Assembly (NCBI RefSeq): GCF_003182475.1
Contig: NZ_QGTS01000005.1
Location: 195,401-259,400 of the forward strand
Length of the DNA: 64,000 bases
Reading direction: 5' to 3'
Source of the DNA: Mangrovibacter plantisponsor
GTDB lineage: Bacteria; Pseudomonadota; Gammaproteobacteria; Enterobacterales; Enterobacteriaceae
Positions 19,725 through 29,334 of the stretch are shown one piece after another. The stretch's first letter is position 1. Every line of letters begins with the position of its first letter. The position numbers were made by a program, and so were the translations under genes. Below the pieces are notes generated by a model. That model was not told the origin of the DNA, did no database searches, and saw nothing but the letters and a program-made list of their open reading frames with translations.

Positions 19725-19761
19725 ATGCCCCTTGAAACGATAACAACGGTAAGGAGCCGTG

Positions 19762-20847
19762 ATGGCAGGTAATACTATTGGACAGGTATTCCGTGTAACC
19801 ACTTTTGGTGAGTCACATGGGTTGGCGTTGGGCTGTATTGTTGATGGTGTCCCGCCAGGTATTTCGCTCACTGAAGCGGACTTGCAACATGACCTGGACC
19901 GCCGTCGTCCGGGAACATCGCGTTACACCACACAACGCCGTGAACCGGACCAGGTAAAAATTTTATCCGGGGTATTCGAAGGTGTCACCACCGGAACCAG
20001 CATTGGGTTGCTTATCGAAAATACCGATCAGCGTTCTCAGGATTACAGCGCCATTAAAGATGTATTCCGCCCGGGCCATGCTGATTACACCTATGAGCAA
20101 AAATATGGCCTGCGCGATTATCGTGGTGGGGGCCGTTCATCTGCTCGTGAAACAGCAATGCGCGTTGCCGCTGGTGCGATTGCCAAGAAATATCTGGCTG
20201 AAAAATTCGGTATTGTGGTGCGTGCCTGCCTTTCTCAAATGGGCGATATCCCACTGGATATTGTTGACTGGGAACAGGTTGAACAAAATGCGTTCTTCTG
20301 CCCGGATCCCGAAAAAGTGGCTGCACTTGATGAACTGATGCGTGCACTCAAGAAAGAAGGGGACTCAATCGGCGCGAAAGTGACGGTGGTTGCCGATAAC
20401 GTACCGCCGGGTTTTGGTGAGCCGGTTTTCGACCGCCTGGATGCAGATATCGCTCATGCACTGATGAGCATTAACGCCGTAAAAGGTGTTGAAATTGGTG
20501 ATGGTTTTGGCGTGGTGGGGCTGCGTGGCAGTGAAAACCGCGACGAAATAACTCAGGCCGGTTTCAGCAGCAACCATGCTGGTGGCGTATTGGGTGGTAT
20601 CAGCAGTGGCCAGCAAATCGTGGCGAACATTGCACTGAAACCGACTTCCAGCATTATGGTGCCAGGTAAAACGATTAACCGTGCAGGCGAAGAAGTTGAG
20701 ATGGTCACTCGCGGTCGTCATGACCCTTGTGTGGGGATTCGTGCTGTGCCAATTGCCGAAGCTATGCTGGCAATCGTGCTGATGGACCACGCGTTGCGCC
20801 AGCGTGCGCAAAATGGGGATGTAGCCTGCCCACTTCCACGCTGGTAA
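19762..20847 (+). CDS. aroC: Chorismate synthase AroC
   Basis: Last step of the shikimate pathway: converts 5-enolpyruvylshikimate-3-phosphate to chorismate using reduced FMN. 361 residues, equal to E. coli. Signature segments: [17 protein letters not shown] near the N-terminus, [16 protein letters not shown] in the middle, and [19 protein letters not shown] near the C-terminus. The ATG at 19762 (after AAGGAG) is used; a GTG immediately before it would add one residue. It is followed six bases later by mepA. Confidence 0.97.
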   Translation: MAGNTIGQVFRVTTFGESHGLALGCIVDGVPPGISLTEADLQHDLDRRRPGTSRYTTQRREPDQVKILSGVFEGVTTGTSIGLLIENTDQRSQDYSAIKDVFRPGHADYTYEQKYGLRDYRGGGRSSARETAMRVAAGAIAKKYLAEKFGIVVRACLSQMGDIPLDIVDWEQVEQNAFFCPDPEKVAALDELMRALKKEGDSIGAKVTVVADNVPPGFGEPVFDRLDADIAHALMSINAVKGVEIGDGFGVVGLRGSENRDEITQAGFSSNHAGGVLGGISSGQQIVANIALKPTSSIMVPGKTINRAGEEVEMVTRGRHDPCVGIRAVPIAEAMLAIVLMDHALRQRAQNGDVACPLPRW

Positions 20848-20853
20848 TACCGA

Positions 20854-21678
20854 ATGAACAGAACTGTCTTAGCACTAGCTGGTTTGTTATTGTGCGGCCT
20901 TGCTCAGGCCGCCACACCCTGGCAGAAAATTACCCATCCGGTTGCCGGCTCACCGCAATCAATTGGTGCTTATGCCAATGGTTGTATTATTGGTGCCGAA
21001 CCATTGCCGCTACAGTCAGATGATTACCAGGTGATGCGCACTGATCAGCGCCGTTACTTTGGTCACCCTGATTTACTGGCTTTTATTGGCCGCTTGTCTG
21101 CCAGCGTGCACCAGCATGGCATGGGAACACTACTGATTGGCGATATGGGCATGGCTGCGGGTGGGCGCTTTAGTAGCGGTCACGCCAGCCACCAGAGTGG
21201 CCTGGATGTGGATATTTTCCTGCAACTGCCGAAAGTACGCTGGTCCAGTGCGCAACTGCTAAAACCTCAGGCTCTGGATTTGGTTGCCCCGGGCGGAAAA
21301 AATGTGGTTGAGTCGCTCTGGCAGCCGGAAATCGGGCAGTTGATAAAACTGGCTGCTGAAGACAGCGATGTCGCGCGGATTTTTGTTAACCCTGCCATCA
21401 AAGAAAAATTGTGTGAAACCGCTGGCACCGACCGCACCTGGTTGCACAAAGTGCGCCCCTGGTTTGCTCACCGGGCACATATGCATGTGCGCCTGAACTG
21501 CCCGGCAGGTAGCCTTGAGTGCATTGACCAGGCACCACCACCACCCGGTGATGGTTGTGGTGCGGAACTACAAAGTTGGTTTGAGCCGCCTAAACCTGGT
21601 GCTGTGAAACCCGGCAAAAAAACACCGCCACCGATACCGGCATCCTGCCAGGCATTACTGGATAAAAAATTGTTATAA
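20854..21678 (+). CDS. mepA: Penicillin-insensitive murein endopeptidase MepA
   Basis: Periplasmic zinc peptidase that cuts D-Ala-mDAP cross-links in peptidoglycan. 274 residues, same as E. coli. Sec signal peptide [20 protein letters not shown] with cleavage after AQA. Zinc ligands of the LAS family are visible in [18 protein letters not shown] (His and Asp) and [14 protein letters not shown] (His). Several cysteines expected to form disulfides remain. A Pro/Lys-rich tail precedes the C-terminus. It sits between aroC and yfcA with gaps of 6 and 11 bp, so is cotranscribed. Confidence 0.95.
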   Translation: MNRTVLALAGLLLCGLAQAATPWQKITHPVAGSPQSIGAYANGCIIGAEPLPLQSDDYQVMRTDQRRYFGHPDLLAFIGRLSASVHQHGMGTLLIGDMGMAAGGRFSSGHASHQSGLDVDIFLQLPKVRWSSAQLLKPQALDLVAPGGKNVVESLWQPEIGQLIKLAAEDSDVARIFVNPAIKEKLCETAGTDRTWLHKVRPWFAHRAHMHVRLNCPAGSLECIDQAPPPPGDGCGAELQSWFEPPKPGAVKPGKKTPPPIPASCQALLDKKLL

Positions 21679-21689
21679 GGGACAAGTAC

Positions 21690-22487
21690 ATGGAGTGGTT
21701 CATGGTTTCGCCACTGGTGCTGGTGGTGTTATTTTTTGTCGCAATGCTCGCTGGTTTTATTGATTCTCTGGCTGGTGGTGGCGGGTTGTTGACGGTTCCG
21801 GCATTACTGGCTGCCGGCTTGCCTCCGGCTCAGGCACTGGCCACCAATAAGCTACAGGCCTGTGGTGGCTCAGTATCTTCATCACTCTATTTTATTCGCC
21901 GTAAAGTGGTGAGCCTCGCCGACCAAAAACTGAATGTGTTGATGACGTTTATTGGCGCCACATCTGGCGCATTACTGGTGCAGCATATGCACGCCGACAT
22001 TCTGCGCCAGATCCTGCCCATACTGGTTATCGCCATTGGCTTATATTTTTTGTTAATGCCACGCCTTGGCGAAGCAGACAGACAACGCCGCTTGCACGGG
22101 CTGCCATTTGCCCTGGTTGCAGGTGGGTGCGTGGGGTTTTATGACGGCTTTTTTGGCCCCGGGGCTGGCTCATTTTATGCGTTGGCTTTTGTTGCGCTGG
22201 CCGGGTTTAACCTTGCCAAAGCCACCGCCCATGCGAAATTGCTCAATGCCACTTCTAACCTTGGCGGGTTACTGTTGTTTATTATTGGCGGCAAAGTGGT
22301 ATGGGGCACTGGCTTTGTCATGATGGCCGGCCAGTTTTGCGGTGCGCGCATGGGTTCCCGTTTGGTGCTGAGTAAAGGCCACAAACTGATTCGCCCCATG
22401 ATTGTGGTGGTGTCTGCGGTGATGAGCGCCAAATTACTGTTCGACAGCCACGGGCAAACAATTCTTCACTGGTTAGGTATGCAGTAA
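21690..22487 (+). CDS. yfcA: TSUP-family membrane transporter YfcA
   Basis: Inner-membrane protein of the TauE/SafE (TSUP) family, which moves sulfur-containing or small organic anions; substrate of YfcA unknown. 265 residues (E. coli 269) with about eight hydrophobic segments. Family motifs appear as an inverted pair: AGFIDSLAGGGGLLTVPAL near the N-terminus and GFYDGFFGPGAGSFYALAF in the second half, followed by ATAHAKLLNATSN. The stop codon overlaps the epmC start by one base. Confidence 0.92.
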   Translation: MEWFMVSPLVLVVLFFVAMLAGFIDSLAGGGGLLTVPALLAAGLPPAQALATNKLQACGGSVSSSLYFIRRKVVSLADQKLNVLMTFIGATSGALLVQHMHADILRQILPILVIAIGLYFLLMPRLGEADRQRRLHGLPFALVAGGCVGFYDGFFGPGAGSFYALAFVALAGFNLAKATAHAKLLNATSNLGGLLLFIIGGKVVWGTGFVMMAGQFCGARMGSRLVLSKGHKLIRPMIVVVSAVMSAKLLFDSHGQTILHWLGMQ

Positions 22488-23041
22488 TGGAAGTAATGGA
22501 AACACATCACTACGAGCAACTGATTGAAATTTTTAATGGTTGTTTTGCTGGTGATTACAATACCCGCCTGGTTAAAGGCGACGACGAACCGATTTATCTG
22601 CCTGCAGACAGCGAAGCCCCTTACCATCGCGTAGTTTTTGCGCATGGTTACTATGCCAGTGCGCTGCACGAAATTGCACACTGGTGTATTGCCGGTGAAG
22701 CGCGGCGTAAGCTGGTTGATTTTGGTTACTGGTATTGCCCGGACGGGCGCGATGAAGCAACACAGCACCAGTTTGAAGATGTGGAAGTGAAACCCCAGGC
22801 ACTGGAATGGATGTTCTGTGTCGCTGCCGGGTTTGCATTTAATGTCAGTTGCGACAACCTCAGTGGGGATTTTGAGCCTGACCGTATAGTGTTCCAGCGG
22901 CGGGTTCACCAGCAGGTGATGCACTGGTTATCTGCAGGCGTACCTGCCCGCCCGGCTCGTTTTATTGCCGCCTTACAACAGTATTATCATTCTGCGCCCT
23001 TCACGGCAGAATCTTTTCCATGGCCCGAAGATTTGTGCTGA
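22487..23041 (+). CDS. epmC: Elongation factor P hydroxylase EpmC
   Basis: Hydroxylates the beta-lysylated Lys34 of translation factor EF-P, the last step after EpmA and EpmB. 184 residues here (E. coli 182). Conserved blocks: [34 protein letters not shown], and [16 protein letters not shown] with metal-ligand candidates His-Glu-His, then [12 protein letters not shown]. Start choice is uncertain: the ATG at 22487 overlaps the yfcA stop (TAATG), while an in-frame ATG at 22496 gives METHHYEQ, closer to the E. coli N-terminus; the difference is three residues. Confidence 0.92.
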   Translation: MEVMETHHYEQLIEIFNGCFAGDYNTRLVKGDDEPIYLPADSEAPYHRVVFAHGYYASALHEIAHWCIAGEARRKLVDFGYWYCPDGRDEATQHQFEDVEVKPQALEWMFCVAAGFAFNVSCDNLSGDFEPDRIVFQRRVHQQVMHWLSAGVPARPARFIAALQQYYHSAPFTAESFPWPEDLC

Positions 23042-23066
23042 GCGCCATACCAAGCAGGAGAATATT

Positions 23067-23342
23067 ATGATTGAAGCGTTTGAAGCACGCATTCTGGGTT
23101 TAATTGACGATATGGTCGAGCATGCCTCTGACGATGAATTGTTTGCCAGCGGGTATTTGCGTGGCCACCTGACACTGGCTATTGCCGAAGTTGCGCAGGG
23201 TGATGACCACTCCTTCGAGCGGGTGTACCTGCATGTTGGGCAGAGCCTTGAAAAAGCCATCAGCGCCGGGGAATTGTCACCGCCAGACCAGGTACTGGTT
23301 CTGGAAATGTGGGACAAACTGTGGAACCAGGCCAAAGCATAA
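23067..23342 (+). CDS. yfcL: YfcL family protein of unknown function
   Basis: 91 residues, close to E. coli YfcL (92). Acidic, helical, soluble protein. Conserved stretch [20 protein letters not shown] in the first half. The ATG at 23067 follows AGGAG; the in-frame extension to 22965 overlaps epmC and is not conserved. Last gene of the prmB-to-yfcL run; a hairpin (GCCCGGC-CAAAGT-GCCGGGC, 23351-23370) lies between it and converging mnmC. Confidence 0.9.
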   Translation: MIEAFEARILGLIDDMVEHASDDELFASGYLRGHLTLAIAEVAQGDDHSFERVYLHVGQSLEKAISAGELSPPDQVLVLEMWDKLWNQAKA

Positions 23343-23350
23343 TCCAGCCA

Positions 23351-23370
23351 GCCCGGCCAAAGTGCCGGGC
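23351..23370. terminator. Candidate bidirectional terminator hairpin yfcL/mnmC
   Basis: Perfect 7-bp GC stem GCCCGGC/GCCGGGC in the 41-bp gap between convergent genes. There is no clear T run on either side, so termination is plausible only from position. Confidence 0.4.
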
Positions 23371-23383
23371 ATAATCCTTGCGT

Positions 23384-25393
23384 TTACTTCTCTATTTTTC
23401 TGCCTTTCAGCCACTTGCGCACCCACAACCTGGACGGAGTCATTGCTGCCAGTGTTTCCTGGTCGGACGGTAATGGTTCTGCACTCATTTGTGCTGCCAG
23501 TATTTCAGCCGCCAGAGGTGCACTGCATAACCCACGTGAACCCAGTGCGCCGAGCATAAATAAGTCAGGGTGTACCGGGAGCAGGCGCTGCGAAGAGACA
23601 ATGTCTTCAGCAGAGTTGAGGGCATAGTCGCCCATAAACGCGGCGTAATCCGGAACATTCCCGACCATAGGGAGATGGTCTCGGGTGGCACAGCGCACAC
23701 CACACCGGGCATCACCTGCACTGGTGTCGACTTCCTGAGCCCATTTAGCCTGTGGCAGGCAATCAACCAGGCGTTGCCGGTTATGCACCTGGTCTTCTTC
23801 ACTGTAACTGGCCGCTGACTGGCCCCGGTGGTAACTGGCGCCAATACAGTGTTGCCCACGAGCAGAGTCAACCGGTGTCAGGTAACCGTCATAACACAGC
23901 ACTTGTTTCAGCGCACCTAAGCCCGGTGTGGTGGGAATATGGCTTACCTGGCCGGCAACCGGGTAGGCGGGGAGATGAGCCGTTTGTTCAAACTGGGTAA
24001 TGTTGTGGCCATTAGCCAGTACCAGGCAGCTATGCTGCGCAGCCTGGCCTGCGGCGAAGTGAATATCCCAGCCGGTGTCACTACGGCTCAGGCTCAGAGC
24101 CTGCTGGTTGTAATGCACTTTCAGGCCTTGCTGGCAAGCCAGCTCAATTATCTGTTGAGTCAGAGTTTGTGGGCAAAGCCAGCCGCCCTGTGGGAAACAA
24201 ATACCAGGAACCCCGGTTTCCACACCGCAGGTTGCCTGCATCGCTTCTTTGCTGACAGCATGAATCAGTGTTTCAGGCAGTGGCATATCCAGCATTTTTG
24301 CCAGTTTGTCGGCGCTTTTATCGTTCCACGCCAGTTGAGTGACGCCACACCAGTCGTGGGCGAAAACTACAGGCAGGCGGTCATATAACCGCCGGGCAAA
24401 CCCAAACGCATGAGGGAAAAACGCAGCCAGTGCCGGGTCATGCTGGTTGATCAACGGGTAAAGAGCGCCCTGGCGGTTTCCTGATGCCCCCTGTGCTGGC
24501 GCGTCATCGGCGCAGTACAGGGTTACATCCCAGCCCCGGTGCAATAATGCAAGGCTTAATAATGCACTGGCAATGCCACCACCTATAATGGCAGTTTCGC
24601 GGCAGCTCGCCGCCTGGCGGGTATACCATGGGGTGGTGAGTGGTGTGCTGATGCCTTCAGCCAGCGTACCGGTCAGCATTTCGCGCTTGCGGCCAAAGCC
24701 CTTACGTTTTTCAACCTGAAAACCCGCCTGCTGTAACCCACGGCGAACAAAGCCTGCGGATGTGAACGTTGCCATCGTTCCCCCTGGTTTTGCCATGCGG
24801 GCCATGCCGTCAAACAATGCCTGGTTCCACATGTCGGGGTTACGTGAAGGGGCAAAACCATCCAGAAACCAGGCGTCAACACGCTGATTCAGGGTGCAGT
24901 CAAGTTGGGTGAGGCTGGTATTAATATCGCCAAACCACAAATCTACAGTTACGCGCCCATTATCCAGAACCATGCGGTGGCAACCGGCAACCGCATCAGG
25001 CCACTGCGCCTGCAATTGGGTGGCGAATGTAGCCAGTTGAGGCCACTGCTGGTGGGCTTTTGTGAGGTCGCCCAGGCGTAACGGAAATTTTTCAAAACTG
25101 ATAAAGTGCAGCCGCTGCAGCCTGGCTTGCGGGTTATCGGTATGGAATGTGGTGAATTGTTCCCATAACGCCAGAAAATTCAGCCCGGTCCCAAAACCGC
25201 TTTCAGCCACCACAAACACGCTTTCATGGTGGTTGAAAAACCGGTCTTTCAGCCTGTTTCCATCGAGGAAAACATAGCGGGTTTCTTCCAGCCCGTTGTC
25301 ATTCGAAAAGTAGACGTCATCAAATTGTCGGGAAACAGGTGTACCCTCAGCATTGAAGTCCAGTGTGGCAGTTTGTATGCAGTTTTGTTTCAC
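23384..25393 (-). CDS. mnmC: tRNA U34 bifunctional enzyme MnmC
   Basis: Completes the mnm5s2U34 modification of tRNA: the FAD oxidase part removes the carboxymethyl group from cmnm5U and the methyltransferase part methylates the product. 669 residues (E. coli 668). The N-terminal methyltransferase domain (about 1-245) has [13 protein letters not shown] and [18 protein letters not shown]; the C-terminal FAD domain begins at [20 protein letters not shown]. The start is GTG at 25393, giving [19 protein letters not shown], which aligns with E. coli MKHYSIQPANLEFNAEGTP; an in-frame start at 25453 adds 20 unconserved residues. Divergent from fabB. Confidence 0.95.
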   Translation of the reverse strand: MKQNCIQTATLDFNAEGTPVSRQFDDVYFSNDNGLEETRYVFLDGNRLKDRFFNHHESVFVVAESGFGTGLNFLALWEQFTTFHTDNPQARLQRLHFISFEKFPLRLGDLTKAHQQWPQLATFATQLQAQWPDAVAGCHRMVLDNGRVTVDLWFGDINTSLTQLDCTLNQRVDAWFLDGFAPSRNPDMWNQALFDGMARMAKPGGTMATFTSAGFVRRGLQQAGFQVEKRKGFGRKREMLTGTLAEGISTPLTTPWYTRQAASCRETAIIGGGIASALLSLALLHRGWDVTLYCADDAPAQGASGNRQGALYPLINQHDPALAAFFPHAFGFARRLYDRLPVVFAHDWCGVTQLAWNDKSADKLAKMLDMPLPETLIHAVSKEAMQATCGVETGVPGICFPQGGWLCPQTLTQQIIELACQQGLKVHYNQQALSLSRSDTGWDIHFAAGQAAQHSCLVLANGHNITQFEQTAHLPAYPVAGQVSHIPTTPGLGALKQVLCYDGYLTPVDSARGQHCIGASYHRGQSAASYSEEDQVHNRQRLVDCLPQAKWAQEVDTSAGDARCGVRCATRDHLPMVGNVPDYAAFMGDYALNSAEDIVSSQRLLPVHPDLFMLGALGSRGLCSAPLAAEILAAQMSAEPLPSDQETLAAMTPSRLWVRKWLKGRKIEK

Positions 25394-25470
25394 GTAAGTT
25401 GCTCGTATAACACGGTGTGCCACGATCTTAAGGGTTAGTCTGAGCTGGCGCAAATTATCTGCATAAAATG

Positions 25471-25486
25471 GCTGATCGGACTTGTT
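25471..25486 (+). promoter_or_regulatory. FadR activator site of fabB
   Basis: GCTGATCGGACTTGTT, a variant of the FadR consensus directly upstream of the FabR palindrome, as in the E. coli fabB promoter, where FadR activates. Confidence 0.65.
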
Positions 25487-25487
25487 C

Positions 25488-25505
25488 GGCGTACAACTGT
25501 ACGCT
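25488..25505 (+). promoter_or_regulatory. FabR operator of fabB
   Basis: Perfect palindrome GCGTACA-AC-TGTACGC at 25489-25504. FabR, the unsaturated-fatty-acid repressor, binds AGCGTACA-N2-TGT(A/T)CGCT-type sites in the fabA and fabB promoters. It is 46 bp before the fabB start codon. Confidence 0.85.
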
Positions 25506-25550
25506 ATTGTGCGACACGAAATCTAAAATATGCAGTGAAAGAGGTATTGA

Positions 25551-26771
25551 ATGAAACGTGCAGTGATTACTGGCCTGGGTATCGTTTCCAGCATCGGTAA
25601 TAACCAGCAGGAAGTCCTGGCATCTCTGCGTGAAGGGCGCTCAGGGATCACTTTCTCTCAAGAACTGAAAGATTCCGGTATGCGTAGCCACGTGTGGGGT
25701 AATGTCAAGCTGGATACCACAGGCTTAATCGATCGCAAGGTCGTTCGCTTTATGAGTGACGCCTCTGTTTATGCTTACCTGTCCATGGATGAGGCAATTA
25801 AAGATGCCAAACTGGCTGACGAAGTTTACCAGAACAACCCACGCGTTGGGCTGATTGCCGGTTCTGGTGGCGGTTCGCCAAAATTCCAGGTCTTTGGTGC
25901 AGATGCCATGCGCAGCCCTCGTGGTCTGAAAGCTGTTGGCCCCTACGTTGTTACCAAAGCTATGGCCTCTGGTGTTTCTGCCTGCCTGGCCACGCCATTC
26001 AAAATTCATGGCGTGAACTACTCTATCAGCTCCGCCTGTGCAACATCTGCACACTGTATTGGCAATGCGGTTGAGCAAATTCAGCTCGGTAAGCAAGACA
26101 TCGTGTTCGCTGGTGGTGGTGAAGAGTTGTGCTGGGAACTGGCCTGTGAGTTCGATGCCATGGGCGCACTGTCTACCAAATACAATGAAACGCCGGAAAA
26201 AGCTTCCCGTACTTATGACGCGCACCGTGATGGCTTTGTTATCGCTGGCGGTGGCGGTATGGTCGTGGTTGAAGAACTGGAGCATGCTCTGGCTCGTGGC
26301 GCTCATATCTATGCAGAAATCGTTGGTTACGGCGCAACGTCTGATGGCGCAGATATGGTTGCTCCGTCTGGCGAAGGTGCTGCGCGTTGCATGAGAATGG
26401 CAATGGATGGTGTGGATACACCTATCGATTACCTGAATACTCATGGTACGTCTACACCCGTTGGTGATGTGAAAGAACTGGGTGCGATTCGCGAAGTATT
26501 TGGCGAAAACCCCCCTGCGCTGTCTGCAACTAAAGCCATGACTGGCCACTCACTGGGTGCGGCAGGGGTTCAGGAAGCAATTTACAGCCTGCTGATGCTG
26601 GAACACGGTTTTATCGCGCCAAGCATTAACATCGACGAACGTGACCCGCTGGCTGAAGGCATGAACATTGTCACTGAGCCTGTCGAGCGCGACCTGACAA
26701 CTGTTATGTCTAACAGCTTCGGGTTTGGCGGCACCAACGCCACACTGGTAATGCGTAAATACAGCAAATAA
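25551..26771 (+). CDS. fabB: 3-oxoacyl-ACP synthase I FabB
   Basis: Condensing enzyme of fatty-acid synthesis, needed for elongating unsaturated intermediates. 406 residues, same as E. coli. Catalytic Cys163 in [15 protein letters not shown], His298 in [13 protein letters not shown] and His333 in [15 protein letters not shown] are all present; the Gly-rich C-terminal loop is [20 protein letters not shown]. Monocistronic, with adjoining FadR and FabR sites and a strong terminator, so this is an ordinary, regulated core gene. Confidence 0.98.
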   Translation: MKRAVITGLGIVSSIGNNQQEVLASLREGRSGITFSQELKDSGMRSHVWGNVKLDTTGLIDRKVVRFMSDASVYAYLSMDEAIKDAKLADEVYQNNPRVGLIAGSGGGSPKFQVFGADAMRSPRGLKAVGPYVVTKAMASGVSACLATPFKIHGVNYSISSACATSAHCIGNAVEQIQLGKQDIVFAGGGEELCWELACEFDAMGALSTKYNETPEKASRTYDAHRDGFVIAGGGGMVVVEELEHALARGAHIYAEIVGYGATSDGADMVAPSGEGAARCMRMAMDGVDTPIDYLNTHGTSTPVGDVKELGAIREVFGENPPALSATKAMTGHSLGAAGVQEAIYSLLMLEHGFIAPSINIDERDPLAEGMNIVTEPVERDLTTVMSNSFGFGGTNATLVMRKYSK

Positions 26772-26794
26772 AGACGTTTTAATGTCTTTTGCAT

Positions 26795-26824
26795 AAGGGG
26801 CGGGTGACTGCCCCTTTATTTTTT
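26795..26824 (+). terminator. Rho-independent terminator of fabB
   Basis: Stem AAGGGGC/GCCCCTT with 8-base loop, followed by TATTTTTT. Confidence 0.88.
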
Positions 26825-27240
26825 GCAGTCTTGCTATTTTTATACTCTGTATTGTTTTCTCTGCAACATACTCTCGCACAACCACCTGCCTTCCACTGAA
26901 CAACCCGCTCCGCGCTAAAATATTTTTTCTCCTTTTATTCTGGCTGCGATAAATACCGCCTTTTGCTTTAACTATTATTAATAGCCAGTCAAACAGCGAT
27001 AAGCATTTCTCATGCATGTAAATAAGAGATTGCCTGAGGGCTTTCAAACTAAATAAACAGGTGTTGCACTCCATTTTTGCGTCACCTATTCTGATGACGA
27101 AGATATTACTAATAATTAATGAATGCCATCCGGGATGGCATGCAATTCAGATTGTGTGCCACGTTGGAGCTTTCAGGTAAAAGCCTGGTCTGCTTGCAGA
27201 CACAATCCAGCCACTGGGCCTTTTATGTCCGAGGAATATT
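26825..27240. other. Intergenic region upstream of the TPR-sulfotransferase gene
   Basis: About 415 bp, AT rich, with no gene. In E. coli a different gene (yfcJ) occupies the fabB-flk interval. A perfect 19-bp palindrome (27123-27141) lies about 100 bp before the operon start. The long minus-strand frame reaching from here into fabB has no recognisable sequence and is not credited. Confidence 0.5.
27123..27141. repeat. 19-bp palindrome upstream of the TPR-sulfotransferase operon
   Basis: ATGCCATCC-G-GGATGGCAT, perfect 9-bp arms around one base. It could be an operator for a dimeric regulator or a leader hairpin. Confidence 0.6.
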
Positions 27241-29334
27241 TTGAGTAATAGCAACCCTCTTGATTCGCAACAGTTGACGGTTCTTCAGGCTCTGGAGCTG
27301 GCGAATGCTCACTGGAATGCCGGGCAGGCCGCACAGGCAGAGCAGCTTTGCCTGCGGGTGCTGGAAGTCGCACCATTACAACACGATGCCCTTAATCTAC
27401 TGGGGCTTATGATGCATGCTTACGGTATGCAGGACCAGGCTATCGACTATATTCGTAAGGCCTGCCAGTCACCTGAGGCTCCGGCATTAATCTTTAGCAA
27501 CCTGGCAGAGCTTTATCGCCAGAAAGGTTTGTTACTTGAAGCCGAACAGGCAGCACGGTTGGCAGTAGAGCAAGAGCCGGAGCTTGTTGTAGCCTGGAGT
27601 AACCTCGGCATCATCCTGCAAGAGGCCGGGAAATTTACCGACAGCCTGGAGTGCCTGGAATACGTTGTATCATTGCAACCAGATAATGCTGAAGCGCATA
27701 ACAACCTGGCTAATACTTGCCAGCGTCTGGGTTATTTGCAACGTGCACGGGAAAGTTACCAGCGCGCCCTGGAGCTGCGTCCGGAGTATGCAGAGGTGTA
27801 CAGCAATCTCACCTTGCTATTGAGTGATCTGGGCTGTATTGATGAGGCTGCGGCTTCTGCCCGCAGGGCGATAGATATCAATCCGCAACTGGCGGATGCG
27901 TATTTGAACCTGGCGAATATCGAATTGTCGCGCATGCGCTACGCTGATGCCCGGCACTGGGTTAATTCCCTGCTGGAGTTCGCACCACAACATGTGGGTG
28001 GGCTGACTGCACTTGCCCAAATCATGATTATCGACGAGCGTTATGAGGACGCTGTCACCTTTGCTCGCAAGTCCCTCGCTATTACACCAGATAATGCGAA
28101 TGCGCATAAGGTGCTGGGTAAAGCCCGGCAGGGGCTTGGGCATTATGAAGAAGCGGAACAGGCATATAACCGGGCGGCGGAATTACCTGGTACAGTCGCC
28201 GAGGAAGCACTGGTTGCACGCTCAGTTTTACTCATGGAAATGGGCGACAAGGATGCTGCGTCTGCCGGGTTTGAGCTGGCATTGAAACGTTTCCCTGGTT
28301 CACATCGAATTGTTGCCGCGCGTTGTGATAATAAATTCTACCAGCCAGGCGACCCTGACATTGATGTTATGGAAGCGGCGTTGGCCCGTGAGCCTGCATT
28401 GCCGCTTAATGAACAAATGCTGCTACATTTTTCGCTTGGCAAAGCGTATCTGGATATCAATGAATCTGAGCGTGCATTTTTCCATCTTGACCGGGGAAAT
28501 GCTATTAAACGGGCCACTTTTAGTTATGATGCCGAACAAATTAGCGTATGGATGAAAAGTGTTGCAGACGTTTTCACACCAGCATTAATGGAACGGTTCA
28601 GGGGGGCAGGCGCGGCCTCTGAGCGGCCAGTTTTCATCATCGGTATGCCACGCTCTGGTACCACTCTGATTGAACAGATTCTTGCATCTCATCCCGGTGT
28701 TTGCGGCGCGGGGGAATTGGGTGCTCTGGGCCGGGCCGTTGCGCGTGGAGGCCGTTTCCCTGATGATGTGGCCAGCTGGGGCCATGGCCACTTTCTTAAT
28801 ATTGGCGCAGATTATCTTGAACAGACAAGCCACCTGGCACCGGATGCACTGCGAGTGGTTGACAAACTGCCAGGAAATTTCCTCTACGCTGGTTTGATTC
28901 CACTGCTGATGCAAGGCGCGCGCATCATCCACTGCCGCCGTGACCCTGTCGATACCTGCCTTTCCTGTTACAGCAAACTTTTTTCCGGTGAACAGTTATT
29001 TGCTTACCAACTGGATGAACTGGGGCAGTTTTATCTCGACTACCAGGCGCTGATGACGCATTTCCGCCGGGTATTACCACCAGAATGCTTTATTGAAGTT
29101 GATTATGAAACGGTGGTCGATGATCTGGAAGGCCAGGCGCGGCGCCTGATTGATTTTATTAATCTTCCCTGGGACGATGCCTGCCTTGCATTCTACGAAA
29201 CTCGCCGTATTGTACGTACGGCGAGCGTGGCTCAGGTGCGCCAGCCCATCTATGCTTCTTCCCGGGGGCGCTGGCACAGGCACGCCACGCATCTCGGCCC
29301 CTTACTGGATGTGCTCGGTGTTGAACAAAAATGA
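27241..29334 (+). CDS. TPR-repeat sulfotransferase
   Basis: 697 residues, start TTG after GAGGAA. Residues about 10-340 are a run of tetratricopeptide repeats (recurring pattern such as AWSNLGIILQEAGKF, AHNNLANTCQRLGYL, AYLNLANIEL). Residues about 455-690 are a PAPS-dependent sulfotransferase: the phosphosulfate loop FIIGMPRSGTTLIEQILASH at 465-484 and the 3'-phosphate segment IIHCRRDPVDTCLSCYSK near 560-577. No signal peptide or membrane segment, so cytoplasmic. Such enzymes transfer sulfate to sugars or proteins; substrate unknown. The stop overlaps the next gene by four bases (ATGA), so the two are coupled. Not present at this site in E. coli. Context suggests it acts on the autotransporter or its glycan (inference). 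Confidence 0.88.
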   Translation: MSNSNPLDSQQLTVLQALELANAHWNAGQAAQAEQLCLRVLEVAPLQHDALNLLGLMMHAYGMQDQAIDYIRKACQSPEAPALIFSNLAELYRQKGLLLEAEQAARLAVEQEPELVVAWSNLGIILQEAGKFTDSLECLEYVVSLQPDNAEAHNNLANTCQRLGYLQRARESYQRALELRPEYAEVYSNLTLLLSDLGCIDEAAASARRAIDINPQLADAYLNLANIELSRMRYADARHWVNSLLEFAPQHVGGLTALAQIMIIDERYEDAVTFARKSLAITPDNANAHKVLGKARQGLGHYEEAEQAYNRAAELPGTVAEEALVARSVLLMEMGDKDAASAGFELALKRFPGSHRIVAARCDNKFYQPGDPDIDVMEAALAREPALPLNEQMLLHFSLGKAYLDINESERAFFHLDRGNAIKRATFSYDAEQISVWMKSVADVFTPALMERFRGAGAASERPVFIIGMPRSGTTLIEQILASHPGVCGAGELGALGRAVARGGRFPDDVASWGHGHFLNIGADYLEQTSHLAPDALRVVDKLPGNFLYAGLIPLLMQGARIIHCRRDPVDTCLSCYSKLFSGEQLFAYQLDELGQFYLDYQALMTHFRRVLPPECFIEVDYETVVDDLEGQARRLIDFINLPWDDACLAFYETRRIVRTASVAQVRQPIYASSRGRWHRHATHLGPLLDVLGVEQK

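Noticed and set aside
25725-26549. 274-codon open frame antisense to fabB
   Set aside because: Shadow of a conserved enzyme; rich in Cys, His and Arg in a pattern typical of antisense translation.
26550-27074. 174-codon minus-strand frame from the fabB 3' end into the intergenic region
   Set aside because: Half of it is antisense to fabB and it crosses the fabB terminator; no recognisable sequence.
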